The notes: generated by a model from the sequence alone, not told the origin. A stretch of DNA of 64,000 nucleotides from Humidesulfovibrio mexicanus (GCF_900188225.1 NZ_FZOC01000003.1:124001-188000); one strand, 5' to 3'. Shown: positions 17,540 to 25,933, counted from the stretch's first letter. Made by a program: numbers and translations.

Positions 17540-17899
17540 GTTGGCCCCGGAGCGTTGGTTTATCTTGCTTTGTAGACAGAGCTTTTTATTTTGCTGCTGT
17601 GGCGCGTGGTGCAGGCCCGCACCGTTGGCCCGTGCGGCTGTTGAGCGTGCTGCGAGAATTTCTAAACTATTTATAAATTCTTGTTAAGAACTAGTTCTAC
17701 TCTGTGAGCCGTGTCAAGTCGAAACTGCCCCGGACACGCGTCCGGCCAAGAATAGGGCGGCTTGCGAAGGGCGGTCGGCCACCCTCCCGGCAGGGTGGAG
17801 CGGCTGCGCGCGGACCGGCGCTTCCAGTTTACACCAGACCTGGAATGATATAAGTAGTAGTCGGATGAGAAGTCCCGGAAGACGTATTGCGGAGGAAAC
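17540..17899. promoter_or_regulatory. A+T-rich divergent control region between pilus operon and cheV
   Basis: 360 bases without a gene. An A+T-rich stretch near 17656-17700 holds a perfect 12-bp palindrome AGAACTAGTTCT (17687-17698) partly overlapping TTCTT-GTT-AAGAA (17678-17690). A 7-bp hairpin (CCACCCT/AGGGTGG, 17779-17798) lies in the cheV leader. No clear sigma-28 or sigma-54 site was found. The cheV ribosome site GGAGG is near 17890. Confidence 0.5.
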
Positions 17900-18886
17900 A
17901 TGAGCCAGACGAACATCTTGCTTGAGTCCGGCACCAATGAGCTTGAGCTCGTAGAGTTCTTCATCGACGAGAAGGACGAGGCCACGGGCCAGGTGTACCG
18001 GGGATTCTACGGGGTCAACGTGGCCAAGGTGCTGGAAATCATCCGGATGCCCTCCGTGACGCAGTTGCCGGAAATACCGCATCCCTCGGTGCTCGGGGCG
18101 TTCAACCTGCGCACGCGCATCATCCCCCTGGTGGATTTGGCCCAATGGCTGGGCAAGCACATGGACACCTCGCAGAAGGACACCAAGGTCATTGTCAGCG
18201 AATTCAACCGCATGACTTCCGCCTTCATGGTCTCCGGGGTGACGCGCATCCACCGCCTGAGCTGGACCCAGGTGGAGCCGCCGGGCAGCCACCTGAACGA
18301 GTACTCGGGCTCCAGCGTCACCGGCGTGGTGCGCTTCGAGGACCGCATCCTGCTCATTCTGGACATGGAGAAGATTCTGGCCGACCTGAACCCCGGTCTG
18401 GCCATGAAAATCGAGGAACAGGCGCTCGCGGAGATCAAGGAGCACAGCCACCCGCCCAAGAAGGAGCATTTCCGCGCGCTCATTTCCGACGATTCCACCA
18501 GCATCCGCAAGATGATCGGCACCATGCTGGAAAAGGCCGGGTTCGAGGTCACCCAGACCGTAAACGGCCAGGAGGCCTGGGACGCCCTTGTGCAGATGAA
18601 GAACACGGCCGCCGGCGAGAACAAGCCCCTCACCGACTACGTGGACATTCTCGTGTCCGACATCGAGATGCCGGTAATGGACGGCCACAACCTGACCAAG
18701 CGCGTGAAGGACGACCCCGTCCTCAAGGAACTGCCCGTCATCCTCTTTTCCTCGCTCATCACCGACCGGCTGCGCCACAAGGGCGAAAGCGTGGGCGCCG
18801 ACGACCAGGTGAGCAAGCCCAACATCACCGAGCTCACCAAACGGGCCTACGAGCTCATCGCCGAGCGCCAGGGCATCACCCTGTAG
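17900..18886 (+). CDS. cheV: Chemotaxis coupling protein CheV (CheW-receiver)
   Basis: 328 residues. An N-terminal CheW domain (about 15-175) contains GFYGVNVAKVLEIIRM and LRTRIIPLVDLAQWLG, which couples receptors to CheA. The C-terminal receiver (190-325) has acidic residues in ISDDS (196-200), phospho-acceptor D254 in VSDIEMPVMDG and Lys306 (SKP). CheV-type proteins adjust kinase coupling and support adaptation. It has a GCGGAGGAAAC ribosome site. It stands alone, divergent from the pilus operon; whether it serves flagella or pili is not shown by the sequence. Confidence 0.95.
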   Translation: MSQTNILLESGTNELELVEFFIDEKDEATGQVYRGFYGVNVAKVLEIIRMPSVTQLPEIPHPSVLGAFNLRTRIIPLVDLAQWLGKHMDTSQKDTKVIVSEFNRMTSAFMVSGVTRIHRLSWTQVEPPGSHLNEYSGSSVTGVVRFEDRILLILDMEKILADLNPGLAMKIEEQALAEIKEHSHPPKKEHFRALISDDSTSIRKMIGTMLEKAGFEVTQTVNGQEAWDALVQMKNTAAGENKPLTDYVDILVSDIEMPVMDGHNLTKRVKDDPVLKELPVILFSSLITDRLRHKGESVGADDQVSKPNITELTKRAYELIAERQGITL

Positions 18887-18950
18887 CCGCGCCGTTTTCG
18901 GCCAGGCTCCCCGCCTTCTTGCGCGTCCCGGCTCGCCCGGGCGCGGTCGC

Positions 18951-18979
18951 TTGCCGCCCGATGGCGGAGCCGATATGGT
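18951..18979 (+). promoter_or_regulatory. Candidate sigma-70 promoter for ldh
   Basis: TTGCCG, 17-bp spacer, TATGGT, ending 57 bases before the ldh ATG. Acceptable match to the -35/-10 pattern; no experimental support. Confidence 0.4.
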
Positions 18980-19036
18980 GCGGCCGTTGTCGCCGGAATC
19001 CCTCGGCCGCATCCCCCCAACGCCTGGAGGTCCGAC

Positions 19037-19996
19037 ATGCAGGAACGCCCCCACTCGAAGAAGATCGCCATCGTCGGCATGGGCAACGTGGGCGCCGCCT
19101 TCGCCTACGCCCTCATGCTGCGCAGGCTCGCCACGGACATCGTGCTCATCGACCTGGACCGCAAGCGCGCCGAGGGCGAGGCCCTGGACCTGCGCCACGG
19201 CCTGCCCCTGGTGGGCCCCATGAACGTCTTTGCCGGAGACTATGCCGATTGCGCCGACGCCGCCATGGTGGTCATCACCGCCGGGGCCAACCAGAAGCCC
19301 GGCCAGACCCGCCTGGAGCTGCTCAAACAGAACGCGGGCATCACTGCGGACATCGTGCGCCGCGTGCTGGAGCAGGGGGGCAAGCCCATCCTGCTCATGA
19401 CCACCAACCCCGTGGACGTGCTGACCCGCGCCGCCCTGGACGTGGCCGGGTCCATGGGCCTGCCGCCGGGACGCGTGTTCGGCTCGGGCACCGTGCTCGA
19501 CAGCTCGCGCCTGCGGCACCTGCTGGCCGAGGCCGCGGGCGTTGACCCGCGCGGGGTTCACGCCGCGGTCCTGGGCGAGCATGGCGACTCCGAGGTGTGC
19601 GTGTGGAGCCGGGCCAACGTTTCCGGCATTCCCCTGGCCGAGGCCTTGGCCCTGCGCGGGGTGGTGCTGGATAACGGCTTCCGCGAACGCGCCGCCACCG
19701 ATGTGCGCCGCGCGGCCTACGAGATCATCAACCGCAAGGGCTACACCAACACCGCCATCGGCGTGGCCCTGTGCCGCATCGTGGAGGCCGTGCTGGGCGA
19801 CCAGAAGTCCGTGCTCACCGTGTCCACCGACGCCGAGGGCCGCTATGGCCTGCCCAGGGTGTGCATGTCCCTGCCCTGCGTGGTGGGGGCGGGCGGCGTG
19901 GAGAAGGTCATCGACGCGCCCCTGGCCCCGGAGGAGGAGGCCGCCCTGCGCGCCAGCGGCGAGGTGCTGTTCGCCTCCTGCCGGTCGCTGCTGTAG
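19037..19996 (+). CDS. ldh: L-lactate/malate dehydrogenase family, probably L-lactate dehydrogenase
   Basis: 319 residues. The NAD site is GMGNVG (14-19). The substrate loop reads GANQKPGQTR, with Gln86 and Arg92: Gln at the specificity position favours lactate/pyruvate, whereas malate enzymes carry Arg. The catalytic dyad is D154 (DSSR, with R157) and H181 in LGEHGDSE, the L-LDH signature. The enzyme interconverts pyruvate and L-lactate with NAD(H) in the cytoplasm. GGAGG precedes the ATG. It appears monocistronic and ends at a strong hairpin shared with the convergent lipoprotein gene. Confidence 0.88.
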   Translation: MQERPHSKKIAIVGMGNVGAAFAYALMLRRLATDIVLIDLDRKRAEGEALDLRHGLPLVGPMNVFAGDYADCADAAMVVITAGANQKPGQTRLELLKQNAGITADIVRRVLEQGGKPILLMTTNPVDVLTRAALDVAGSMGLPPGRVFGSGTVLDSSRLRHLLAEAAGVDPRGVHAAVLGEHGDSEVCVWSRANVSGIPLAEALALRGVVLDNGFRERAATDVRRAAYEIINRKGYTNTAIGVALCRIVEAVLGDQKSVLTVSTDAEGRYGLPRVCMSLPCVVGAGGVEKVIDAPLAPEEEAALRASGEVLFASCRSLL

Positions 19997-20021
19997 CGCA
20001 AAGACGACGCCCACTAGCCGC

Positions 20022-20060
20022 ACAGGGCCGGAAGGGATGCGCAATCCCCTCCGGCCCTGT
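20022..20060. terminator. Bidirectional hairpin between ldh and DUF3313 gene
   Basis: An 11-bp perfect stem ACAGGGCCGGA / TCCGGCCCTGT with a 17-base loop, placed between convergent stops (19996 and 20084). Only a weak T-rich tail (CGTTCTT) follows on the plus strand. Confidence 0.65.
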
Positions 20061-20083
20061 CGTTCTTCGCGTTCGCCAAGCGG

Positions 20084-20800
20084 CTACTCTTTGCGCACGC
20101 CCCAGTTTTTGAGGATGCCCTCGCGCAGCGCCTCGGCCCACTGGTCCATGGCCTTTTCGGCCTGGCCCAGGGCCTGGAAGTTGGCGGAGTCGTACTTGTC
20201 GCCGTCCTTGTGGTCGGCGAAGAGGGCGATGCTCTCGCCGGTCTGCGCATCGGAGAAGCGGAACTCCATGGTGCAGGAGCCCACGTTGGGGTCGCTTGAC
20301 CCCGCGGCCTTGCGCCCCAGGGTGATGAGGATGCCCACGGGCAGCACGCTGGAGATGGTGTTCCTTGTGGGATTGCTGGCCTTGACCTGGGTGACCGCCG
20401 CGGAGATGCGCAGCACGCGGGGCTGCGGGTATGCCGCCAACGGGAAGTCGATGCTCTGCATGGTCTTTACGAGCACGCCGTCGAAGTGCTGGGCCAGGGC
20501 GGTCAGCTCCTCGGGTTTGACCCCGCTTTCCTTGGCCAGTTCGTCCATGCGCCAGATGACGGTCTTGTCAAGAAGCACGGCGTTGTAGTGCTTGGGGTCG
20601 ATGCCGGGCTTGCGCCAGGCGAAGCGCTCCGGGTGGCCGGGCACCTGGGTCATCTTGGCGTACTCCGCCCCCAGGAAGTGCTGTGCGGCGGCGGCCTGTT
20701 CGGGCGTCTGGTTCGGGTCCGCCGGGGCCGGGTCCTTGGCGGCGCAGGCGCAGAGCAAAAGCAGCAGGGCTGGCAGGGCAAGGCGGGCCATGGTGCGCAT
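20084..20800 (-). CDS. DUF3313-type lipoprotein
   Basis: 238 residues with a lipoprotein signal (LLLLLCACAAK). The body matches DUF3313 by HYNAVLLDKTVIWRMDELAK, VLRISAAVTQVKASNP and a C-terminal FSDAQTGESIALFADHKDGD followed by a helix that ends KNWG. The function of DUF3313 is unknown; it is a periplasm-facing membrane-anchored protein. Start ATG 20800 has AGGAG nine bases upstream. It is a single gene between convergent ldh and the topA 3' end. Ala/Pro-rich residues 22-40 form a linker after the lipid anchor. Confidence 0.8.
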   Translation of the reverse strand: MRTMARLALPALLLLLCACAAKDPAPADPNQTPEQAAAAQHFLGAEYAKMTQVPGHPERFAWRKPGIDPKHYNAVLLDKTVIWRMDELAKESGVKPEELTALAQHFDGVLVKTMQSIDFPLAAYPQPRVLRISAAVTQVKASNPTRNTISSVLPVGILITLGRKAAGSSDPNVGSCTMEFRFSDAQTGESIALFADHKDGDKYDSANFQALGQAEKAMDQWAEALREGILKNWGVRKE

Positions 20801-20898
20801 GGGGCGTGTCTCCTGAGGGTTGCGGCGTTCCCGGCGGCGGAATTGCCCCCGGCCTGCCTCCCCTGTACAGGATTCGCGAAGCGCGCGCTACTCCCCGG

Positions 20899-23364
20899 CT
20901 ATTTTTCGCCCTCGCCTTCGTCCTTCACCCAGTCGCAGTCCTTGTTGCCGCAGGCGATGAAGTCGCCCTTGGCCTTGCTGTGCTTTTCCACCAGCAGGGG
21001 GAAGCCGCACTTGGGGCAGGGGCCGGGCACGGGCCGGTCCCACAGGGAAAAGGTGCAGTCCGGGTAGCGGGAGCAGGAATAGAACACCTTGCCCCGGCGC
21101 GAGGTCTTTTCGACCATTTCCCCGGTGCAGCCCGGCTGCGGGCAGGCCACGCCCGTGGGCAGGGGCTCCGTGTGCTTGCAGGCCGGGTAGCCCGTGCAGG
21201 CGATGAATTTGCTGCCGCGCCGCGCAGTCTTGATGACCATGGGCTTGCCGCACTCCGGGCAGGTTCCGGCGGGAATCTCCTCCGGGGCCTCCAGCACGAT
21301 GATTGCCCCGAATTCGTCGCGCTTGAAATTCTTTATGTTCTTGCACTTCGGGTAGCCGGTGCAGCCCAGGAAGGGGTCGCTTGCGCGGCCCTTGCGCGGA
21401 ACTTTGACGGCAAAGGGTTTGCCGCACAGCTCGCAGAGGATGTCCGTGATCTCCTCCTTGGGCCGGTCCACGGGGATGATGGTTCCCTGCTCGTCGCGGG
21501 TGAACTCGCGGATGGCCTTGCACTCCGGATAGCCGGAGCAGCCCAGGAACTCGCCGTTCTTGCCGAATTTCACGTGCATGGGCCGACCGCATTCCGGGCA
21601 GGCCACGCCGGAGTCGATGGTGGCGCGGCTCATTTCGGTCCCGGCCTTTTCCAGCGCCGGGATGAATTCGGCCATGAATTCCTCGATGACCTCTTCCCAG
21701 GCGCGGCCGCCCGCGGCGATCTCGTCCAGCTTGGTCTCCATGCCCGCGGTGAAGCCGATGTCCATGAGCGTGGCGAAGTGCGCCACCAGCTTGTCGCTTA
21801 CCGTCGCGCCAAGCTCCGTGGGGGCGAAGCGCTTGTCCTCCATGGCCACGTACTCGCGGTCTTGCAGGGTGCTGATGATGGCGGCGTACGTGCTGGGACG
21901 GCCGATGCCCTCCTCCTCCAGCGCCTTGACCAGCGTGGCTTCGCTGTAGCGCGGGGGCGGCTGCGTGAACTTCTGCTCGCTGGTCAGGTCCAGGAGCTGC
22001 AAGGCTTCGCCAACGGCCACCTTGGGCAGCTGGGCCGACTGTCCGTCCTGCGGCTCGGCGTCCGCATCGGCCTCGGTGGGGGCTTCCAGGCCCTGCACCT
22101 TCAAGAAGCCGGGGAACAGCAGGCGCTCGCCCTTGGCGCGCCACAGGGTCGTGCCGTTTTTCGCGCTCACGGTGGTGTCGTGGAACCTGGCCGGAGACAT
22201 CTGCGAGGCCACAAAACGCCGCCAGATGAGCTGGTAGAGCTTGAACTGGTCGGCGGGCAGAAACTGCTTCACGCTTTCGGGCGTCAGGGTCACGTCCACC
22301 GGGCGGCAGGCCTCGTGGGCGTCCTGCGCGCCGTCCTTGGTCTTGTAGACGCGGGCCTTGGCCGGGGCGTAGTCCTTGCCGTAGGCGGAGAGAATGAACT
22401 CGTGCGCGGCCTTTTTGGCCTCGTCGGCGATGCGCACGGAGTCGGTACGCATGTAGGTGATGAGCGCCACCGTGCCGCGTTCGCCCAGGTCCACGCCCTC
22501 GTACAGCTTTTGGGCCGCGCCCATGGTCTTCTTGGCCGGGTAGCCAAGGGCCCGGTTGGCCACCTGCTGCAGGCTGGAGGTGGTGAAGGGCGGCGGCGCG
22601 CTTTTGCTGCGCTCCTTTTCTTCCACCGCGTCCACCACAAAGGTTCCGGCGCGCACATTCTGGACCAGCGCCCCGGCGGCCTCCGCGCTGCCGATGTCCT
22701 TCATGCCCGGAGCCACGGTCTTGGTCCCGATCTTCCACAGATCGGCGCGGAAGGGCGGCGGGTTTTCCCCGGCCAGCTTCGCCTTGAGCGCCCAGTGCTC
22801 CACGGGCTGGAACGCCCGGCGCTCGCGCTCGCGGTCCACAATCAGCCTGAGCGCCACGCTTTGCACGCGTCCGGCCGAAATGCCGCGCTTCACGTGCTTC
22901 CAGAGGATGGGGGAAATCTTGTAGCCGACCAACCGGTCCAGCACCCTGCGCGCCTGCTGCGCGCCCACCAGATCGGCGTTGATGGGGCGCGGGTTCTCCA
23001 GCGCCTCCTTCACCGCGCGGGCGGTGATCTCGTTGAACTGGATGCGCGAGACGTTCTTGTTCTGCGTGCGGATGAGCTCGGCCACGTGCCAGCCGATGGC
23101 CTCTCCTTCGCGGTCGGGGTCGGGCGCGAGGTAGACGTGCTTCGCAGCCTTGGCCGCCTTGCGCAGACGGCCCACCACATCCTCTTTGCCCTTTATGATC
23201 TCGTAGCGCGGCGCGTATCCATGCTCCTCGTCGAGGCCCATGTCGCCCTTGGGCAGGTCGCGCACGTGGCCCACGGAGGCCTCCACGGCGTAGTCCTTGC
23301 CCAGGAATTTGCCGATGGTCTTCACCTTGGCGGGAGACTCGACGATGATGAGGTCTTTTGTCAT
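20899..23364 (-). CDS. topA: DNA topoisomerase I with five C-terminal zinc ribbons
   Basis: 821 residues from ATG 23364 (MTKDLIIVES). The TOPRIM domain includes DPDREGEA (82-89); catalytic Tyr304 is in LITYMRTDS. The enzyme relaxes negative supercoils. After the core, five zinc-ribbon repeats are visible, beginning CPECGRPM, CELCGKPF, CPECGKPM, CPQPGC and CPKCGFP, each with a second Cys pair (for example CSGYPEC, CTGYPKC). E. coli TopA has fewer intact tetracysteine motifs, so this is a well-equipped tail. Longer in-frame readings upstream have no ribosome site. Divergent from the toxin-antitoxin pair. Confidence 0.96.
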   Translation of the reverse strand: MTKDLIIVESPAKVKTIGKFLGKDYAVEASVGHVRDLPKGDMGLDEEHGYAPRYEIIKGKEDVVGRLRKAAKAAKHVYLAPDPDREGEAIGWHVAELIRTQNKNVSRIQFNEITARAVKEALENPRPINADLVGAQQARRVLDRLVGYKISPILWKHVKRGISAGRVQSVALRLIVDRERERRAFQPVEHWALKAKLAGENPPPFRADLWKIGTKTVAPGMKDIGSAEAAGALVQNVRAGTFVVDAVEEKERSKSAPPPFTTSSLQQVANRALGYPAKKTMGAAQKLYEGVDLGERGTVALITYMRTDSVRIADEAKKAAHEFILSAYGKDYAPAKARVYKTKDGAQDAHEACRPVDVTLTPESVKQFLPADQFKLYQLIWRRFVASQMSPARFHDTTVSAKNGTTLWRAKGERLLFPGFLKVQGLEAPTEADADAEPQDGQSAQLPKVAVGEALQLLDLTSEQKFTQPPPRYSEATLVKALEEEGIGRPSTYAAIISTLQDREYVAMEDKRFAPTELGATVSDKLVAHFATLMDIGFTAGMETKLDEIAAGGRAWEEVIEEFMAEFIPALEKAGTEMSRATIDSGVACPECGRPMHVKFGKNGEFLGCSGYPECKAIREFTRDEQGTIIPVDRPKEEITDILCELCGKPFAVKVPRKGRASDPFLGCTGYPKCKNIKNFKRDEFGAIIVLEAPEEIPAGTCPECGKPMVIKTARRGSKFIACTGYPACKHTEPLPTGVACPQPGCTGEMVEKTSRRGKVFYSCSRYPDCTFSLWDRPVPGPCPKCGFPLLVEKHSKAKGDFIACGNKDCDWVKDEGEGEK

Positions 23365-23409
23365 GCGGCAGGCTATAGCCACCATGCGGAGCCTTGGCAA
23401 GGGGCGGGG

Positions 23410-23438
23410 TTGACGGGGCAGCGGTGAAGTTATAACTT
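23410..23438 (+). promoter_or_regulatory. Promoter and palindromic operator of the toxin-antitoxin pair
   Basis: TTGACG (23410) and TATAAC (23431) with a 15-bp spacer; the -10 lies in a perfect 12-bp palindrome AAGTTATAACTT (23427-23438). A palindrome over the -10 is what autoregulation by an AbrB/MazE-type antitoxin would use. Confidence 0.55.
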
Positions 23439-23476
23439 TTGTATGCACGAAAAGCGTTCGGCGCGAGGAGGTCGCA

Positions 23477-23719
23477 ATGCAGGCGGTGAAGGTTCGGAAA
23501 ATCGGCAACTCCCTGGGCGTGGTCATCCCCAAGGAGGTGCTCTCGCGCATGAAGGTTGCCGAGGGCGAGACGCTCTATTTCACGGAGTCCCAAGACGGAG
23601 GGGTGCGCCTGACCCCCATGAACGAGGCTTTCGCGCAGGAGTTCGCCCAGCAGATGGAGGCGGCGGAGAAGCTTATGCGCCAAGACCGGCACATCCTGCG
23701 CGAGCTGGCCAAGCGCTGA
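23477..23719 (+). CDS. AbrB/MazE-type antitoxin
   Basis: 80 residues. The swapped-hairpin AbrB/MazE DNA-binding domain covers residues 1-48 (VRKIGNSLGVVIPKEVLSRM). The remaining helix, rich in Glu/Gln/Met and ending ILRELAKR, resembles toxin-binding tails. It should bind and neutralise the Doc-like toxin encoded 11 bases downstream and repress the shared promoter through the palindrome. GAGGAGG precedes the ATG by five bases. The pairing of an AbrB-type antitoxin with a Fic/Doc toxin, rather than Phd, is noted as a mixed module. Confidence 0.88.
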   Translation: MQAVKVRKIGNSLGVVIPKEVLSRMKVAEGETLYFTESQDGGVRLTPMNEAFAQEFAQQMEAAEKLMRQDRHILRELAKR

Positions 23720-23730
23720 GCGGAGGCTCC

Positions 23731-24150
23731 ATGAACCCCGTGTCCAAACCGCCGGACCCTTGGCGCTGGATTCTGCCCGCCACCGTGCTGGCCATCCACG
23801 ACGCCCAGCAGGCCGAGCACGGCGGTTTGCCCGGCCTGCGCGACCTGGGCCTTCTGGAAAGCGCCCTGGCGCGGCCGAAAAATTTGCTGGCCCACGCCCC
23901 GCACGAACCCGGCTCGCCCGCCCCGGACGCCTTTGATCTGGCGGCGGCCTATGCTTACGGCTTGGCCCGCAACCATGCGTTCATCGACGGCAACAAGCGC
24001 ACGGCCTATGTGACCGCGCGGCTGTTCCTCGTGCTGCACGGCCTCGATCTCGCCGCGCCGGACGTGGAGCGCGTGCTGGTGTTCGAGCGCCTGGGCAAGG
24101 GCGAGGTGGGCGAGCAGGAGTTGGCGGGGTGGATGCGGAGCAAAAGCTAA
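23731..24150 (+). CDS. Death-on-curing (Doc/Fic) family toxin
   Basis: 139 residues from ATG 23731, with GGAGG upstream. The Fic core HAFIDGNKRTA (82-92) has the catalytic His, the acidic metal residue and the anion-binding GNKRT loop. In Doc the family motif supports phosphorylation of elongation factor Tu; other Fic proteins transfer AMP. The short length and motif (HxFxDGNKRTA) favour Doc. The N-terminus WRWILPATVLAIHDAQQAEH fits Doc. The last gene before an A+T-rich region with a probably acquired gene. Confidence 0.9.
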   Translation: MNPVSKPPDPWRWILPATVLAIHDAQQAEHGGLPGLRDLGLLESALARPKNLLAHAPHEPGSPAPDAFDLAAAYAYGLARNHAFIDGNKRTAYVTARLFLVLHGLDLAAPDVERVLVFERLGKGEVGEQELAGWMRSKS

Positions 24151-24239
24151 ACCTTGCTGGTAAGGCTAGGAGCGAGGCAGAGGAGTGGCGTACCACCTAA
24201 CCTCGGGTTTTTCTGGCTTATCTTTGGACAAGCACAATA

Positions 24240-25052
24240 TTAGCTAAGCAGTGTGTTTTTTAGGTAGAACATTGCTATGTTGTATATGCGATTTGCCTTC
24301 GCATCCGCAGACAAGAAGCCGTCAAAGAATGTAGCATATGCGGCGAAGTGCATATCTATAAGATCATTCCTGATTTTTTTAGGTCGCGCTTGTTGTGCTC
24401 CTCCCTTAACTCCCCACTCAAGTGCTAGCAGATACGTGCAAAGCGACACTCTGAAAATAAATGTGTTTGCGAGCTCATTAATATTGGGAAGCGTCACAAC
24501 TCTCGGATGCTTTGAAAATAAGGTGACAGCAATCTCCATGATATGACGCATGGATTTATCTAGCATACTTTGTGTAAAAGCTTGGTCTGTGCGCAAAATA
24601 TTTCTTTCTTCAGCTGAGTATGTTTTCGCAAAAATGTCAAAAGCTGGGGCCATTGATTCTGCATCCCTAAGAATTCTTTTTATGTTTTCACAAGCTTTTT
24701 TACTGAGAAGAAATAACTCTTGTTGTAATAGTCTATCCCCACTTTGCGCCTGTTGAATTTGTTTTGCGAATTTTTGAAAATCCCTAGTCTGCCTAGTGTC
24801 AATTAGACGTCGCTGAAGACCCGCCGCTTTTCCATTAAAACCGCATACATTAATTGTATTGTTTAGAACGAGAACTTGTTTCGGAAATTCAGAAATGATT
24901 TTCATCGACTTATAAATGCCAGTAATACTGTCGCAGCAATAGGCTTCCATCGCAGCGTATTCGCTAATTAAAACATAATTATTATGCGACCCCTGGAAGA
25001 AATGCCGTAAGGCTGGTGATGTTAGCATATTACTGTCAACAACTTTGCGCAT
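24240..25052 (-). CDS. PIN-like domain orphan in an A+T-rich island
   Basis: 270 residues, ATG 25052 with AAGGAGG. I do not recognise a named family. Features suggest a PIN-type metal nuclease fold: VVDSNML at the N-terminus (first acidic residue), an early Glu in ISEYAAMEA, and a C-terminal RNDLIDMHFAAYATFFDGFL then SADAKAN, like the terminal Asp cluster of PIN domains. The gene is far richer in A+T than its neighbours, with codons such as AAT and TTA that are rare elsewhere, so recent horizontal transfer is likely. It lies beside a toxin-antitoxin pair. A role in defence or RNA cleavage is inference only. Confidence 0.6.
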   Translation of the reverse strand: MRKVVDSNMLTSPALRHFFQGSHNNYVLISEYAAMEAYCCDSITGIYKSMKIISEFPKQVLVLNNTINVCGFNGKAAGLQRRLIDTRQTRDFQKFAKQIQQAQSGDRLLQQELFLLSKKACENIKRILRDAESMAPAFDIFAKTYSAEERNILRTDQAFTQSMLDKSMRHIMEIAVTLFSKHPRVVTLPNINELANTFIFRVSLCTYLLALEWGVKGGAQQARPKKIRNDLIDMHFAAYATFFDGFLSADAKANRIYNIAMFYLKNTLLS

Positions 25053-25171
25053 CGTTGCCTCCTTGAAATGGCGCAGGCTATGCGTCCCAGTTTACGCCTA
25101 AGCTCTCTTCGCAGCATAATATACAATAGACATTATAACAGCAACTCTCGCACCAAATATGCCCCGCGCAA

Positions 25172-25204
25172 AAGCCCCCCAGCACATTCCTGCACCGGGG
25201 GCTT
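25172..25204 (-). terminator. Terminator after the lysozyme-inhibitor gene
   Basis: On the minus strand AAGCCCCC ... GGGGGCTT is followed by TT (GGGGGGCTTTTGCG). It lies 22 bases after the stop at 25226. Confidence 0.75.
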
Positions 25205-25225
25205 GTCTTTCCCTTCCTTCGTCGC

Positions 25226-25765
25226 CTACTTCGGCGCTTCCGCCGTGCCCAGTTGCGCAAAGGCCTCTTTCAGCGCGTCCGGCGGGTCGCCCAGCCAGAG
25301 GCTTTCGCCGTTCTGCTTCAGCAGGGCGTAGGTGGCCTTTTCCTTTTCGCAATACAGCACCACCACGCTGCCCGCCGCGCAGGCGTTGGCCTTGCACCCC
25401 TCCACGCGCAGGTACTCCGCGCCGCCAATGCTCACCAGGCGCACGGGCACCTGCGGCCCGTCAAAGCGGATGAGCCAGGTCTCCCTGCTCTTGCCGCTGC
25501 GCCGCAAAAGCGCGCGCCAGGCCGTGCTGAAGGGCGGCGTGTTGCGGATGTCGTGCCCGGTGAGCGGCTGGCCGTGCTTGCCTGTAAGGGTGCCGAGGAC
25601 GCTGACGCTGCGCTGGGGCGCGGCCTGCACCGCTGGCGGCGCGGGCTGGGCAGGCTGTTGCGGCGCGCAGCCGCTGGCGCAAAGGCCGAGCAGGGCAAGT
25701 ATCACGACAAGAAAGCGAGCGGCGCGGCGGGCCGCTGTGGTGAGGCTTCGCATGGGCTGATCCAT
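25226..25765 (-). CDS. Ivy-like lysozyme-inhibitor family lipoprotein
   Basis: 179 residues. A signal with lipobox LCASGC places it in a periplasm-facing membrane. EGCKANACAAGSVVVLYCEK corresponds to the CKxxxC loop of Ivy-type C-type lysozyme inhibitors, which blocks the lysozyme active site, and the end LGDPPDALKEAF matches the family tail. An Ala/Pro/Gln-rich linker follows the anchor. Start ATG 25765 has no strong ribosome site; ATG 25753 (MRSLTT) is an alternative that would give a more usual signal peptide. Free-living or gut bacteria use such proteins against lytic enzymes. Confidence 0.72.
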   Translation of the reverse strand: MDQPMRSLTTAARRAARFLVVILALLGLCASGCAPQQPAQPAPPAVQAAPQRSVSVLGTLTGKHGQPLTGHDIRNTPPFSTAWRALLRRSGKSRETWLIRFDGPQVPVRLVSIGGAEYLRVEGCKANACAAGSVVVLYCEKEKATYALLKQNGESLWLGDPPDALKEAFAQLGTAEAPK

Positions 25766-25861
25766 TCGTATTATTCTGTATTGCGGCGGCCTTATGACGC
25801 GCCGGGGCGTTCCTTACGCCCACGCGCACCGCATCGGCAAGCACCGATTGCCGCCAGACGC

Positions 25862-25907
25862 AAAAAAGCCCCCGCCTCAACGCCGGAAAGGGCGTGAGAC
25901 GGGGGCT
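25862..25907 (-). terminator. Terminator of the lrp-ald unit
   Basis: On the minus strand AGCCCCCGTCTCACGCC and GGCGTTGAGGCGGGGGCT form a long stem with one internal imperfection, followed by TTTTTT. It is 26 bases downstream of the ald stop. Confidence 0.9.
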
Positions 25908-25933
25908 GAAGCAAAGGCCCTGGCGGAGGGGGA

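Noticed and set aside
20683-23427. 914-codon plus-strand frame over topA
   Set aside because: Antisense shadow of a highly conserved gene; composition of a reverse-complement frame and no domain.
23443-23730. In-frame extension of the Doc gene upstream to 23443
   Set aside because: It overlaps the antitoxin gene in another frame; ATG 23731 has its own GGAGG site.
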